64,000 nucleotides of DNA from positions 1 through 64,000 of the forward strand of contig CABVRX010000003.1 in NCBI GenBank assembly GCA_902500825.1, written 5' to 3'. The notes beneath the pieces are model-generated. The model saw only the letters and a list, made by a program, of their open reading frames with translations, did no database searches and had not been told where the DNA came from. The stretch comes from an uncultured Nitrospira sp. Lineage in GTDB: Bacteria > Nitrospirota > Nitrospiria > Nitrospirales > Nitrospiraceae. Both the position numbers and the translations under genes were made by a program. Shown in pieces: positions 1 through 7,912 of this stretch. Each line of letters opens with the position of its first letter. Position 1 is the first letter of the stretch.

Positions 1-1
1 C

Positions 2-52
2 AAAAGCACCGAACTCAATGCCGACATGGTCCGCCACCATTTGACGGTCTAA
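2..52 (+). CDS. urtE: C-terminal end of probable urea ABC transporter ATPase UrtE (partial)
   Basis: The window opens inside a reading frame that ends KSTELNADMVRHHLTV and stop. UrtE-type ATPases commonly end in a short tail of the form L..x.VR.HL.V, and a urea transporter gene directly before urease genes is a usual arrangement in nitrite oxidisers. Only 16 codons are visible and none of the ATPase motifs, so the family call is inferred from this tail and from the urease genes that follow. A branched-chain amino-acid type LivF ATPase would look much the same here. Confidence 0.45.
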   Translation, partial: KSTELNADMVRHHLTV

Positions 53-426
53 GGTCCGGTAAACGGCGTGCCTGTCCGATGCACGGTTCGATACCGTTCG
101 TACCCTCCCTCGTCTCAGGGCAATCCGCCTCGGGTTTCAGGGTATTCCCCAATAGATCCACTCTCCAGTTTTGTGATAAGCGTTAACTTGCAAATAATAA
201 GTCAATCCCACCTCGACAATGTTTTGTCGTGTGGAAGACCGACCAGTATCAATTCCTGCACCTAAGAGAGGTGGGTGGTGAGTCTGGTTTTTATCAGTCT
301 CCAGTGTAGCAGTCGGTATCTCCTCCCCACCTCTCTGAGCGTACAAAATTCACTATCACCGAGTCGATGATTTCGTTATTGGAACGTAGTTTGGGGGTCA
401 AGTTTTAATCTGACAGAGGAGGAACT
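53..426. other. Intergenic region ahead of ureA with structured leader
   Basis: This stretch of 374 bases has no convincing gene. It holds a small stem (ACGGT/ACCGT around 86-100), a second stem CGACA/TGTCG near 216-231, and an 11-bp perfect inverted repeat whose arms lie at 265-275 and 326-336. A purine-rich ribosome site GAGGAGG sits just before the ureA ATG. I could not identify an unambiguous sigma70 promoter. The T-loop-like GGTTCGATACC near 87 has no matching acceptor stem, so I do not call a tRNA. Confidence 0.5.
265..336 (+). repeat. 11-bp perfect inverted repeat in the urease leader
   Basis: Arm AGAGAGGTGGG at 265-275 is exactly complementary to CCCACCTCTCT at 326-336. The 50 bases between contain a further short CTGG/CCAG pair. 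The element ends about 90 bases before ureA and could form a long stem in a leader RNA or be a regulator site. No function is shown. Confidence 0.5.
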
Positions 427-729
427 ATGCGTCTAAGCCCGAGAGAACAGGACAAGCTGATGATTTATGTGGCGGCTCAGCTTGCGACCGATCGTAAGAA
501 GCGCGGTCTCAAGCTGAATCATCCCGAAGCGGTGGCCTATCTTACCGCTGCTGTTTTGGAGGGGATTCGGGATGGAAGAACCGTTGCCGAGCTGATGACC
601 TATGGCACGCAGCTTCTATCGCGCAAAGATGTGATGCCTGGTGTTCCGGAGATGATCCGTGAGTTCCAGGTAGAGGGGACCTTTCCCGATGGGACGAAAC
701 TCGTGACGGTTCATAATCCCATTCCTTAG
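427..729 (+). CDS. ureA: Urease gamma subunit
   Basis: UreA is the smallest structural subunit of nickel urease, which hydrolyses urea to ammonia and carbamate. The 100-residue product has the usual length and the typical start [11 protein letters not shown], a central [10 protein letters not shown] segment and the C-terminal [13 protein letters not shown]. It is expected to be cytoplasmic; no signal sequence is present. The ATG follows a strong GAGGAGG ribosome site. It heads ureA-ureB-ureC, with 121 bases before ureB. Nothing in the sequence is unusual. Confidence 0.97.
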   Translation: MRLSPREQDKLMIYVAAQLATDRKKRGLKLNHPEAVAYLTAAVLEGIRDGRTVAELMTYGTQLLSRKDVMPGVPEMIREFQVEGTFPDGTKLVTVHNPIP

Positions 730-850
730 CATACGTACACGCGGTGGACTCTCATGAGATGTTGTGGAGGATACTCCTTGAGCATGGAGGATGCGTGATG
801 GTGAGGAATTGTTTAGACCGACACAGAGCACGAAAAAGGAGTGAGGGAAT

Positions 851-1522
851 ATGAAAACGAAAGACCCACAAGATTCTGGAGATGACAAGGGAAAACAAAG
901 CGCTTCCGAGCAAACCGGACCGTCTCGGCGGCAGTTTCTGGCTCACAGTGGACGCGTGGCGGCTGGAATCGGGGCGGTATCACTATTGGGAAACGCTGGG
1001 CAACAAGGCATTGCGTATGCTGCAAATGAGTCGCTGATCACAAAGGTCGGTGGAGCAGGAGGAGCAAAAATGAAAAAACAGGACGCGCCGCAAAGATCGA
1101 AAGAAGCCTTAGCCGCTGCGGTGAAAGCCGAGCTCTCCGCCCCAATCATCCCCGGCGAGGTCATGACGGTGGCCGGCGACATCGAGGTCTTCAAGGGGCG
1201 AGAGACGAAAGACATGACCATCAAGAATGTGGGCGACCGCCCGATTCAGGTCGGGTCGCACTGTCACTTCTTCGAATCGAATCGTGCGCTCAAGTTTGAG
1301 CGCGAGCAGGCGTTCGGCTTCCGGCTCGCCATTCCTGCCGGCACGGCGGTTCGGTTTGAACCGGGAGAAGAAAAAAAGGTGACGCTCGTGGCCCTTGCAG
1401 GGAACCGGCTCGCCCAGGGGGTGAACGGATTGACGGAGGGACTGTTAGACGACCCGAAGGTCAAAGCCAAGGCGGTGGCACTCGCTGCTGATCGCGGATT
1501 TGGAAAAGGAGGCGCACGGTGA
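851..1522 (+). CDS. ureB: Urease beta subunit with N-terminal Tat-type extension
   Basis: The urease beta subunit helps build the trimeric urease core. The conserved beta domain runs from about residue 99 (IIPGEV) to 205, with GSHCHFFE and FEPGEEKKV segments. The 223-residue frame is about twice the usual length. Its first 57 residues look like a twin-arginine signal: SRRQFL at 25-30, an uncharged stretch at 36-56 and AYA at 55-57. The 851 ATG has AAGGAG upstream. A second in-frame ATG at 1070 (residue 74) has an even better AGGAGGA site and would give a 150-residue form without the signal. The end overlaps ureC by 4 bases. Two forms, or export of the complex, are inferences. Confidence 0.9.
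   Translation: MKTKDPQDSGDDKGKQSASEQTGPSRRQFLAHSGRVAAGIGAVSLLGNAGQQGIAYAANESLITKVGGAGGAKMKKQDAPQRSKEALAAAVKAELSAPIIPGEVMTVAGDIEVFKGRETKDMTIKNVGDRPIQVGSHCHFFESNRALKFEREQAFGFRLAIPAGTAVRFEPGEEKKVTLVALAGNRLAQGVNGLTEGLLDDPKVKAKAVALAADRGFGKGGAR
1057..1063 (+). promoter_or_regulatory. Internal ribosome binding site inside ureB
   Basis: AGGAGGA lies 6 bases ahead of an in-frame ATG at 1070. Starting there removes the Tat-like leader and gives a beta subunit closer to the normal size. It may be the main start or an alternative one; the upstream start also has a good site. Confidence 0.5.
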
Positions 1523-3243
1523 AAATTTCACGGAAACAATATGCATCTCTGTACGGTCCCACGGTCGGCGATCGCATCCGGCTTGGCGACACGGATCTCA
1601 TCATTGAAGTCGAAGAAGATCGGGTCGTTCCAGGCGAGGAAGCCGTCTTCGGCGGCGGCAAGACTATTCGTGACGGTATGGGGCAATCAGCTCGGGCCAC
1701 GAGTGCAAGCGGCCAGCTCGATACCGTGATTACCAATGCGCTCATTCTTGATTATACCGGGGTCATCAAGGCCGACATCGGGATTAAAGACGGGCGCATC
1801 GTCGGTATCGGTCATGCTGGAAATTCCGACCTGATGCCGAATGTCACACCGGGCATGGAAATCGGCCCAGGAACGGAAGCGATCTCCGGAGAAGGCCGTA
1901 TCATCACCGCCGGCGGCATCGATACACACATCCACTTCATCTGTCCGCAACAATGTTGGGAAGCGCTGTCAGCCGGTCTGACCACGATGATCGGCGGAGG
2001 GACCGGTCCTTCAAGTGGAACGAGCGCGACGACCTGTACACCGGGTCCATGGAACATTCATCGCATGCTGGAAGCTGCCGAAGGCATTCCCATCAATCTG
2101 GGTTTCTTGGGGAAGGGTAATGCCTCCCGGCCTGAAGGGTTGAACGAACAAATCGAAGCCGGCGTCATCGGATTGAAGCTGCATGAAGACTGGGGGACCA
2201 CCCCGGCCGCGATCGACACCTGCTTGAGCGTGGCGGACCGTTACGATGTCCAGGTCGCAATTCATACGGACACGCTCAATGAGGCCGGTTATATTGAGGA
2301 TACAATCAGAGCCATCAAGGGAAGAACGATCCATAGCTTCCACACGGAGGGCGCAGGCGGCGGTCACGCGCCGGACATTATTAAGATCTGCGGCGAGCCC
2401 AACGTGCTGCCGTCCTCGACCAACCCCACGATGCCGTTTACCGTCAACACGATGGATGAGCATCTCGACATGTTGATCGTGTGTCACAACCTGAACCCAC
2501 GGATCCCCGAAGACGTCGCATTTGCGGAGTCCAGAATTCGACGTGAGACGATTGCCGCGGAGGACATTCTTCATGACATGGGAGCAATCAGTATCATGTC
2601 ATCCGACTCGCAGGCCATGGGCCGCATCGGGGAAGTCATCACGCGTACGTGGCAGACCGCCCATAAGATGAAATTACAGCGTGGGCATCTCGCACCGGTG
2701 AGCGGCAAGTCGTCCGCTCAAAATGACAACTTCAGGGCCAGGCGCTATGTGGCTAAGTACACGATCAATCCGGCCATTACACATGGTATCGCCCATGAAG
2801 TCGGTTCGGTGGAGGTCGGCAAGATCGCCGATCTCGTGATCTGGAAACCGGAATTTTTCGGGGTCAAGCCGGAGATGGTGTTGAAGAGCGGCTTCATCGC
2901 TCAAGCTCAAATGGGCGATCCCAACGCGTCGATTCCAACGCCGGAACCGACGATCAGCCGACCGATGTTCGGCGCATTCGGCCGTGCCTTGTCCAGCACC
3001 AGCTTTACCTTTGTCTCGCAGGCGGCTCTGGATCACGAGATTCCGAAGCGGCTCGGGTTGCAGCGGCGTGTGTCGGCGGTCAAGAACATACGGAATCTGA
3101 AAAAGCGCGATCTGAAGCTGAACGACGCGCTGCCGAAAGTGGAAGTCAATCCCGAGACGTACATTGTGACAGCGGATGGTGTGCCGCTCATCTGCGAGCC
3201 GGCGATTGTGTTGCCACTGGCGCAGCGGTATCAATTGTTTTAA
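1519..3243 (+). CDS. ureC: Urease alpha (catalytic) subunit
   Basis: UreC carries the dinickel site that hydrolyses urea. The 574-residue product has full family length and all expected residues: nickel ligands H137 and H139 (THIHF), the lysine to be carbamylated K220 (GLKLHEDWG), H249 and H275, the flap pair C322-H323 (VCHNL) and D363 (SSDSQAMGR). The GTG start overlaps the ureB stop as GTGA, implying translational coupling. It has no signal peptide of its own, so any periplasmic location would need co-export with UreB. It should be an active enzyme once UreDFG have loaded nickel. Confidence 0.98.
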   Translation: MKISRKQYASLYGPTVGDRIRLGDTDLIIEVEEDRVVPGEEAVFGGGKTIRDGMGQSARATSASGQLDTVITNALILDYTGVIKADIGIKDGRIVGIGHAGNSDLMPNVTPGMEIGPGTEAISGEGRIITAGGIDTHIHFICPQQCWEALSAGLTTMIGGGTGPSSGTSATTCTPGPWNIHRMLEAAEGIPINLGFLGKGNASRPEGLNEQIEAGVIGLKLHEDWGTTPAAIDTCLSVADRYDVQVAIHTDTLNEAGYIEDTIRAIKGRTIHSFHTEGAGGGHAPDIIKICGEPNVLPSSTNPTMPFTVNTMDEHLDMLIVCHNLNPRIPEDVAFAESRIRRETIAAEDILHDMGAISIMSSDSQAMGRIGEVITRTWQTAHKMKLQRGHLAPVSGKSSAQNDNFRARRYVAKYTINPAITHGIAHEVGSVEVGKIADLVIWKPEFFGVKPEMVLKSGFIAQAQMGDPNASIPTPEPTISRPMFGAFGRALSSTSFTFVSQAALDHEIPKRLGLQRRVSAVKNIRNLKKRDLKLNDALPKVEVNPETYIVTADGVPLICEPAIVLPLAQRYQLF

Positions 3244-3247
3244 CGAA

Positions 3248-3310
3248 CAGAACAGCCGGTTCTGCTACGAGTAACGGAGCCATCGTGAGGTAGCGGGCCG
3301 GCTGTTTTAT
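3248..3310 (+). terminator. Terminator or attenuator hairpin between ureC and ureF
   Basis: AACAGCCGG at 3251-3259 pairs with CCGGCTGTT at 3298-3306 and is followed by a T-rich TTTTATTCTT. A competing smaller stem, CAGAAC 3248-3253 with GTTCTG 3259-3264, overlaps the first arm, so the two folds exclude each other. This could reduce transcription of the accessory genes relative to the structural ones. The loop of 38 bases is long for a simple terminator. Confidence 0.5.
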
Positions 3311-3325
3311 TCTTGTGTGCCCGAT

Positions 3326-4012
3326 ATGAATACACCCGCACTACTTGAAGGGTTGCGGTTCATCGACACGTTCTTCCCTTCCGGTGGCTATGCGTTTTCC
3401 TCGGGATTGGAGGCGGCCATCCAAGGGGGGGCTGTGAGGAATTCTGATCAACTGGCGCGCTACGTGGGGGACCTGCTGCGTGGTGGCATGAGCCGGCGGG
3501 AGGCTTTCGCGGTTAAATGGGCGAATCAAGCCGGAGCCGATGGAAATGTCTCTTTGGCCGACGAGGTGGATCGAGAGTTGGATGCGACGAAGCTGAGTCG
3601 TGAGTCGCGAATGGCCAGTCGCCAAATGGGTCGTCAGGTCATACGCATGGCCGCCGATCAGCTACGGACCAAGACAGTTCTTGGCGAATACCGCGACGCG
3701 ATAGAATCTGAACGAACGCCCGGTCATCTGGCGGTGTGTTTTGGACTGACACTGGGTGTCAGTGGATGGGAACCCGAAGCGACTGTGGCGGCCTTCTTAT
3801 ACCAGACTGCGGTTGGGTTTGTGTCTGCCGCCATGAGATTGAGTCCGATCGGTCAACATGAAGGACAGCGCATGCTCAGTGAATGGCTTCCGTTGATTGA
3901 ACGGATCAGTCGAGAGGTTGAGGTAGATACAGCGATGAGCTCGTGGTCTCCTATCCAAGATATTTATGCGATGCGTCATGGCCGTTTGGAGTGGAGACTC
4001 TTTCGCTCTTAA
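3326..4012 (+). CDS. ureF: Urease accessory protein UreF
   Basis: UreF is an all-helical accessory protein which, with UreD and UreG, controls GTP-dependent nickel insertion into apo-urease in the cytoplasm. The 228-residue product shows the family signatures DTFFPSGGYAFSSGLE near the N-terminus and a FLYQTAVGFVSAAMRL segment in the second half, with normal length. I chose ATG 3326; a GTG at 3317 would add three residues, and neither has a clear Shine-Dalgarno site. It follows ureC by about 80 bases and precedes ureG. A separate ureE is not present here. Confidence 0.93.
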   Translation: MNTPALLEGLRFIDTFFPSGGYAFSSGLEAAIQGGAVRNSDQLARYVGDLLRGGMSRREAFAVKWANQAGADGNVSLADEVDRELDATKLSRESRMASRQMGRQVIRMAADQLRTKTVLGEYRDAIESERTPGHLAVCFGLTLGVSGWEPEATVAAFLYQTAVGFVSAAMRLSPIGQHEGQRMLSEWLPLIERISREVEVDTAMSSWSPIQDIYAMRHGRLEWRLFRS

Positions 4013-4044
4013 AGAGAGCAAACATTGCATCGTAAAATGGGAAG

Positions 4045-4072
4045 GGAGAAGAAGGGCTGCTATCAGCCCTTC
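4045..4072 (+). promoter_or_regulatory. Ribosome site plus 9-bp hairpin before ureG
   Basis: GAAGGGCTG 4051-4059 and CAGCCCTTC 4064-4072 form a perfect 9-bp stem with loop CTAT. There is no T-run after it, so it is not a classical terminator. GGAG at 4045-4048 is 32 bases from the ureG ATG, but folding the 22-base hairpin leaves about 10, a normal spacing. Confidence 0.45.
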
Positions 4073-4080
4073 ACATTCAC

Positions 4081-4752
4081 ATGCATGATCTAAATCGTGA
4101 GCACAGTCACAATTGGACTCCGACTCAAGCGCGCAAACAAGGCATTCCGGTCATTGGTATTGGAGGACCCGTTGGGTCAGGGAAGACCGCGCTCGTCGAA
4201 GCGCTGTGTCAGAGACTTCGGGATCGGTACAGCTTGGCTGCCGTGACCAATGATATTTTTACCAAAATCGATGCGGAAATTCTGACCAAACGCGCGGCGT
4301 TACCGGTCGATAGGATTCTTGGTGTGGAGACGGGTGGATGTCCCCACACGGCGATTCGAGAAGATGCGTCGCATAATCAAGAAGCCATTGACGACTTGCT
4401 GCGCCGCCATCCAGACGTGGAGTTGATATTTTTAGAAAGTGGCGGGGACAACTTGGCCGCAACCTTTAGCCCTGAGCTCGTGGATCATGTCATCTATGTG
4501 ATCGATGTATCGGGAGGCGACAAAATTCCGCGCAAAGGCGGCCCCGGTATCACGCGCTCAGATTTTCTCGTCATCAACAAGATGGACCTGGCGCCGCACG
4601 TGCGGGCCGACCTGTCGGTCATGGATCGTGATACTTGCAAGATGCGTGGTGATCTTCCCTTCGCGTTCACCAATATTCTTTCCGGCGAGGGGATGGATTC
4701 CGTCGTGGCCTGGGTAGAACAGCGCATACCTCAACGAGCCAGGCGCTCGTAA
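4081..4752 (+). CDS. ureG: Urease accessory GTPase UreG
   Basis: UreG is a SIMIBI-class GTPase that carries nickel to apo-urease in complex with UreF and UreD. The P-loop GPVGSGKT is at about residues 29-36. The nickel-binding switch region [14 protein letters not shown] (the Cys-Pro-His motif) and the NKMD guanine-specificity motif are all present. Length 223 is normal to slightly long. The N-terminus has a few histidines (HSH) but no long His-rich tail. It is followed after two bases by ureD, suggesting coupled translation. Confidence 0.96.
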   Translation: MHDLNREHSHNWTPTQARKQGIPVIGIGGPVGSGKTALVEALCQRLRDRYSLAAVTNDIFTKIDAEILTKRAALPVDRILGVETGGCPHTAIREDASHNQEAIDDLLRRHPDVELIFLESGGDNLAATFSPELVDHVIYVIDVSGGDKIPRKGGPGITRSDFLVINKMDLAPHVRADLSVMDRDTCKMRGDLPFAFTNILSGEGMDSVVAWVEQRIPQRARRS

Positions 4753-4754
4753 CC

Positions 4755-5714
4755 ATGCCGATTCGAGAGAGGCAGCAAAAGAGGACGCCTCGAAAAACCG
4801 GCACGTCTTCACAAGGGAAACCTTCCGGGAACAGAAAGCCTTCCCCAAAAAAGAAGAGCCCAGGACGGTTTGCGACGGAATTGGTCGGACGAGTCGGTGA
4901 GCTCCGGCTTGACTATGCTAAGCCGGACCGCCGAACCATCATCTCGCATTCGTACTTCACGACACCTTGGAAGCTGCTTCCTCCTATTTACCTTGATGAC
5001 ACAGGAACCGCGTACACGCTTCTCGTCAACCCATCCGGCGGCCTAGTCGGAGGGGACCGTTTGTCGATAGACATGAACCTGAATCGAGACGCGCACGTCC
5101 TGATTTCCTCGCCTTCCGCCAATCGGGTCTATCGGACTGAGGGCAAGATTTCAGAACAGCACATCAATATCACTGTCGGGTCTGGCGCAATCTTGGAATG
5201 GCTCCCGGAACATACTATTCCGTTCGCTGGCTCACGGTTTCGCCAAATACTCCACGCCACGCTGGCGCCTGGCGCCACCCTTCTCCTATGGGACGCCGTC
5301 GCATCCGGCCGTATTGCCCGTGAAGAGCGATGGGCGTTCACCGATCTGGAGAACGAAATCCGTATCACGACTGCATCCGGCAGTTCTCTCCTGGAACGAT
5401 ATGTGTTGGATCCCGCCTCCGACTTGGGCTGCGTAGGACTTGCAGACGAATGGAACTATGTGGCCTCTTTCTATGTGGTGAATGATGCCGTGGCACCGGA
5501 GGTCTGGAGCCGACTGGAGTCGAAAATCGCGCCGATCTTGGATGAACGGCCCGGCCACGTGTTAGGGGGAGTATCGACACCGACTGTGCCTGGGGTTGCC
5601 GTCAAATTGCTGACTCAAACAGCACCCGACCTTATCGACATGCTCGATGCTCTCTGGGCGACCATCCGCGAAGAGCTGTGGAATCTCCCGCCTGTGTCGT
5701 TGCGGAAATACTAA
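4755..5714 (+). CDS. ureD: Urease accessory protein UreD/UreH
   Basis: UreD binds apo-urease and forms the channel through which nickel is delivered from UreG. The 319-residue product has the family patterns NPSGGLVGGDRL, SANRVYRTEG and EWLPEHTIPFAGSR. The first 36 residues are an unusual basic, low-complexity extension rich in Lys, Arg, Ser and Pro before GRVGELRLDYA, where most family members begin. A later start is possible but no better start codon was evident. It ends the urease gene set and converges with the desaturase gene. Confidence 0.93.
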   Translation: MPIRERQQKRTPRKTGTSSQGKPSGNRKPSPKKKSPGRFATELVGRVGELRLDYAKPDRRTIISHSYFTTPWKLLPPIYLDDTGTAYTLLVNPSGGLVGGDRLSIDMNLNRDAHVLISSPSANRVYRTEGKISEQHINITVGSGAILEWLPEHTIPFAGSRFRQILHATLAPGATLLLWDAVASGRIAREERWAFTDLENEIRITTASGSSLLERYVLDPASDLGCVGLADEWNYVASFYVVNDAVAPEVWSRLESKIAPILDERPGHVLGGVSTPTVPGVAVKLLTQTAPDLIDMLDALWATIREELWNLPPVSLRKY

Positions 5715-5772
5715 GCACGAGGTTCGTTTGCTTGCTGCTGATATGGTTCTGCTGGTTTGGGCTACAGACAAA

Positions 5773-6651
5773 CTAAATATTTGAAACTTTACCCTCAGCG
5801 GCGGAAGCAGTACGGAGCGACCAGGCTAATCCCATGAGGGAAAGCATGAAAATCAACCATTTTGATGGGTCGAAGTTGTACCAGCGAGGACCGTTGCGGT
5901 AGTCGCTTTGGTAAGTGTGATGATAGTTGTGATATCCCTCGCCGAAAGTCAGGAGCGAGACCAACCAGCTATCTCGACTGGAATCGGCCTGGCTATGCGG
6001 TTGGCTTCCCCAGAGATGACAGACTGAGTTGATGCAAAAGGTCGAATTCAGCACGGCAAATGTCCGTCCAAGACCTGCCAACATGAAGCAACTGACACCG
6101 CCGACCCATCCGGAGTAGAGAAAACCCACCAAGAACGGAAGCACCAACCCTGAGAGGAAGATCGGCGCGTAGTAACGATGCTGCCACATCACAACCGGAT
6201 CCTGCCGGAGGCGCGAGGCGTATTTTTCGTCGGAATAGCGCTGGTCTGAAAAAAGCCATCCGCAGTGACTGTGCCAGAACCCCAGCGTTGCATTGTACGG
6301 ATCAGCGTCTTGATCACAGGCAGCGTGATGACGAATGTGGTCGGCGCCCCATTTGAAAGCGGAATTTTGCAGGGCCCACCCTCCCGCGATCAGGAGTCCG
6401 GCCTTGACCCAATCCGGACAGTTGAAGCTCCGATGTGAGATCAGACGGTGATATCCGACCGTAATACCCAGGCCGGTGATGATGTAGAGCAACACAAACA
6501 TGGTCCAATCCAGCCACGTATATCCGTAGACATATCCGAATAACGGAACACCGATGAGTGCACCCATGGCGATGAGACCGAACAGCAACACCGTCACATA
6601 GACCGAGTAGGTGCGCGTAAGGCCGTTGGCAGACACTGTTGATGCTGTCAT
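5773..6651 (-). CDS. Membrane fatty-acid desaturase (acyl-CoA/acyl-lipid delta-9 type)
   Basis: This integral membrane di-iron enzyme would introduce a double bond into fatty acyl chains. The three histidine boxes of the stearoyl-CoA desaturase family are present: HRLISH, HIRHH and HNYHH, the last in a GEGYHNYHHTYQSDYRNG context. Four to five hydrophobic segments flank them and the length of 292 is normal. It is transcribed alone on the minus strand, convergent with ureD and divergent from the cupredoxin gene. The exact acyl substrate cannot be read from sequence. Confidence 0.92.
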   Translation of the reverse strand: MTASTVSANGLTRTYSVYVTVLLFGLIAMGALIGVPLFGYVYGYTWLDWTMFVLLYIITGLGITVGYHRLISHRSFNCPDWVKAGLLIAGGWALQNSAFKWGADHIRHHAACDQDADPYNATLGFWHSHCGWLFSDQRYSDEKYASRLRQDPVVMWQHRYYAPIFLSGLVLPFLVGFLYSGWVGGVSCFMLAGLGRTFAVLNSTFCINSVCHLWGSQPHSQADSSRDSWLVSLLTFGEGYHNYHHTYQSDYRNGPRWYNFDPSKWLIFMLSLMGLAWSLRTASAAEGKVSNI

Positions 6652-6794
6652 TGGAGTGCTGATGTGGGAAGGAGCATGTAGCCGTGATTCACTCAGAGAG
6701 TCCAGGTTGAGGAGGCGTCAAAATTTTCGTCACTGTATCAGGACGATGGCGAAATTGCTACTGTGGAAGGGCACAAGTTCCCCCTTGTTTGACA

Positions 6795-6824
6795 TTGACA
6801 GCAGGCGGTAAGATTTCATATACA
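6795..6824 (+). promoter_or_regulatory. Sigma70-type promoter of the cupredoxin gene
   Basis: TTGACA at 6795-6800 and TATACA at 6819-6824 are separated by 18 bases; another TTGACA directly precedes the first. The -10 region lies in TTTCATATACATAC (6814-6827), which also occurs at 49431-49444 ahead of the TorD/NxrC genes. The implied leader is about 135 bases. Confidence 0.6.
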
Positions 6825-6966
6825 TACTTGATCCGGTCGGCCTCACCAGCAGGAATTCAAACGTGTCGAGAGCTTAGGTTGTAAGCTAAGAATATTCCGG
6901 TCGAGGGGAAAAGAGGGGAACGGATAAGGTCAGGAATTACGTGATCAATCACAAGGAGGCAGTACA

Positions 6967-7761
6967 ATGAAGAGTGCGTTATCAATCATGTTTGGTGTAG
7001 CAGCCGTCGCGTTGGTCGCGGCGCCTCTCACCTCGTATGCCGGCGGAACGATCTCCGGGAAGGTAACCTATGCCGGGAAGGCAGAGCAGAAGGAATTCCT
7101 CTTTTCAAAGTTTCCGAATCCCAAGTTCTGCCCTAAGAACCCCAACAAAAGCTTGATGGATGGGGATAAGCGGTTTCTGAAACAGATCGAAGTCGGGAAG
7201 GACGGTGGTTTGAAGGGTGCGGTCGTTGCGGTAGCGGATATCGAAGACAAGGCGTTCGTAGACGGCTATGCCGGCACGGAAGTGGTGGCCGCGTTCTGCG
7301 AATTTTTGCCGTTCAGCGGCATCGTCGTCAACACCCGTCCGTTCAAGGTTGAGAACACGGATGCTGATCCCGATGATCCCAAGTCTGTTGCCGGTGTACT
7401 CCACAACCCACACAGCTTCACGGTGAAGGGTGCTTCGTCGGCGACCGGTTTCAACATCGGTCTTGCGAAGAAGGGCGACAAGCTGGATAAACCGGTGACC
7501 TTCCGTGGCGGCGCAGAAAAGGAAGGGTACTTCCGGTTACAGTGCGACCAGCATGAGTTCATGCAATCGTTCTTCCTGCCTGTGTCGAGCCCACATTTTG
7601 CGGTTGTGAAGGACGATGGATCGTTCGAGATCAAGGATGTTCCTGCCGGGAAGCACAAAGTGGTGGCCTGGCATCCTTTCGCCGGGAAGGGCAAGAAAAT
7701 CGAGTTTGAGGTCGATGTGACGGATGGCGGAACCGCCAACCTCAAGGCCGAAATCAAGTAA
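6967..7761 (+). CDS. Secreted cupredoxin-like (type 1 copper) protein
   Basis: The 264-residue product has a signal peptide (cleavage near SYA-GG, residue 25). After it comes a plastocyanin-like domain with candidate copper ligands H149 (NPHSF), C193, H196 and M199 (CDQHEFM), then a carboxypeptidase-regulatory-like segment (DDGSFEIKDVPAGKHKVVAWHP). It is probably a periplasmic electron carrier or copper protein. The gene stands alone between a strong promoter and a strong terminator, with a GGAGG ribosome site, which suggests high expression. Proteins of this shape are sometimes labelled methylamine-utilisation proteins, but nothing here supports that role. Confidence 0.8.
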   Translation: MKSALSIMFGVAAVALVAAPLTSYAGGTISGKVTYAGKAEQKEFLFSKFPNPKFCPKNPNKSLMDGDKRFLKQIEVGKDGGLKGAVVAVADIEDKAFVDGYAGTEVVAAFCEFLPFSGIVVNTRPFKVENTDADPDDPKSVAGVLHNPHSFTVKGASSATGFNIGLAKKGDKLDKPVTFRGGAEKEGYFRLQCDQHEFMQSFFLPVSSPHFAVVKDDGSFEIKDVPAGKHKVVAWHPFAGKGKKIEFEVDVTDGGTANLKAEIK

Positions 7762-7785
7762 GGTTGTTGGTTGAATTCTCGTAGT

Positions 7786-7824
7786 CGAAGGGCAGCGGAA
7801 TACCCGCTGCCCTTCGTGTTTTCA
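7786..7824 (+). terminator. Rho-independent terminator after the cupredoxin gene
   Basis: A perfect 13-bp stem (7786-7798 with 7804-7816, core GGGCAGCGG) with a 5-base loop is followed by GTTTTC. It closes the single-gene unit. Confidence 0.9.
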
Positions 7825-7912
7825 GCCGTTTTCCTGCCAGATTAGTCACCTTGCCTTTCGCTTTCCGCAGTAGGTAAGATGCCAATTTACAGCGCCAGCT
7901 TGAAGGATTGGT

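Noticed and set aside
60-115. Possible tRNA or tmRNA end (GGTTCGATACC)
   Set aside because: No matching acceptor stem, anticodon arm or CCA end could be found, so it is treated as a chance T-loop match.
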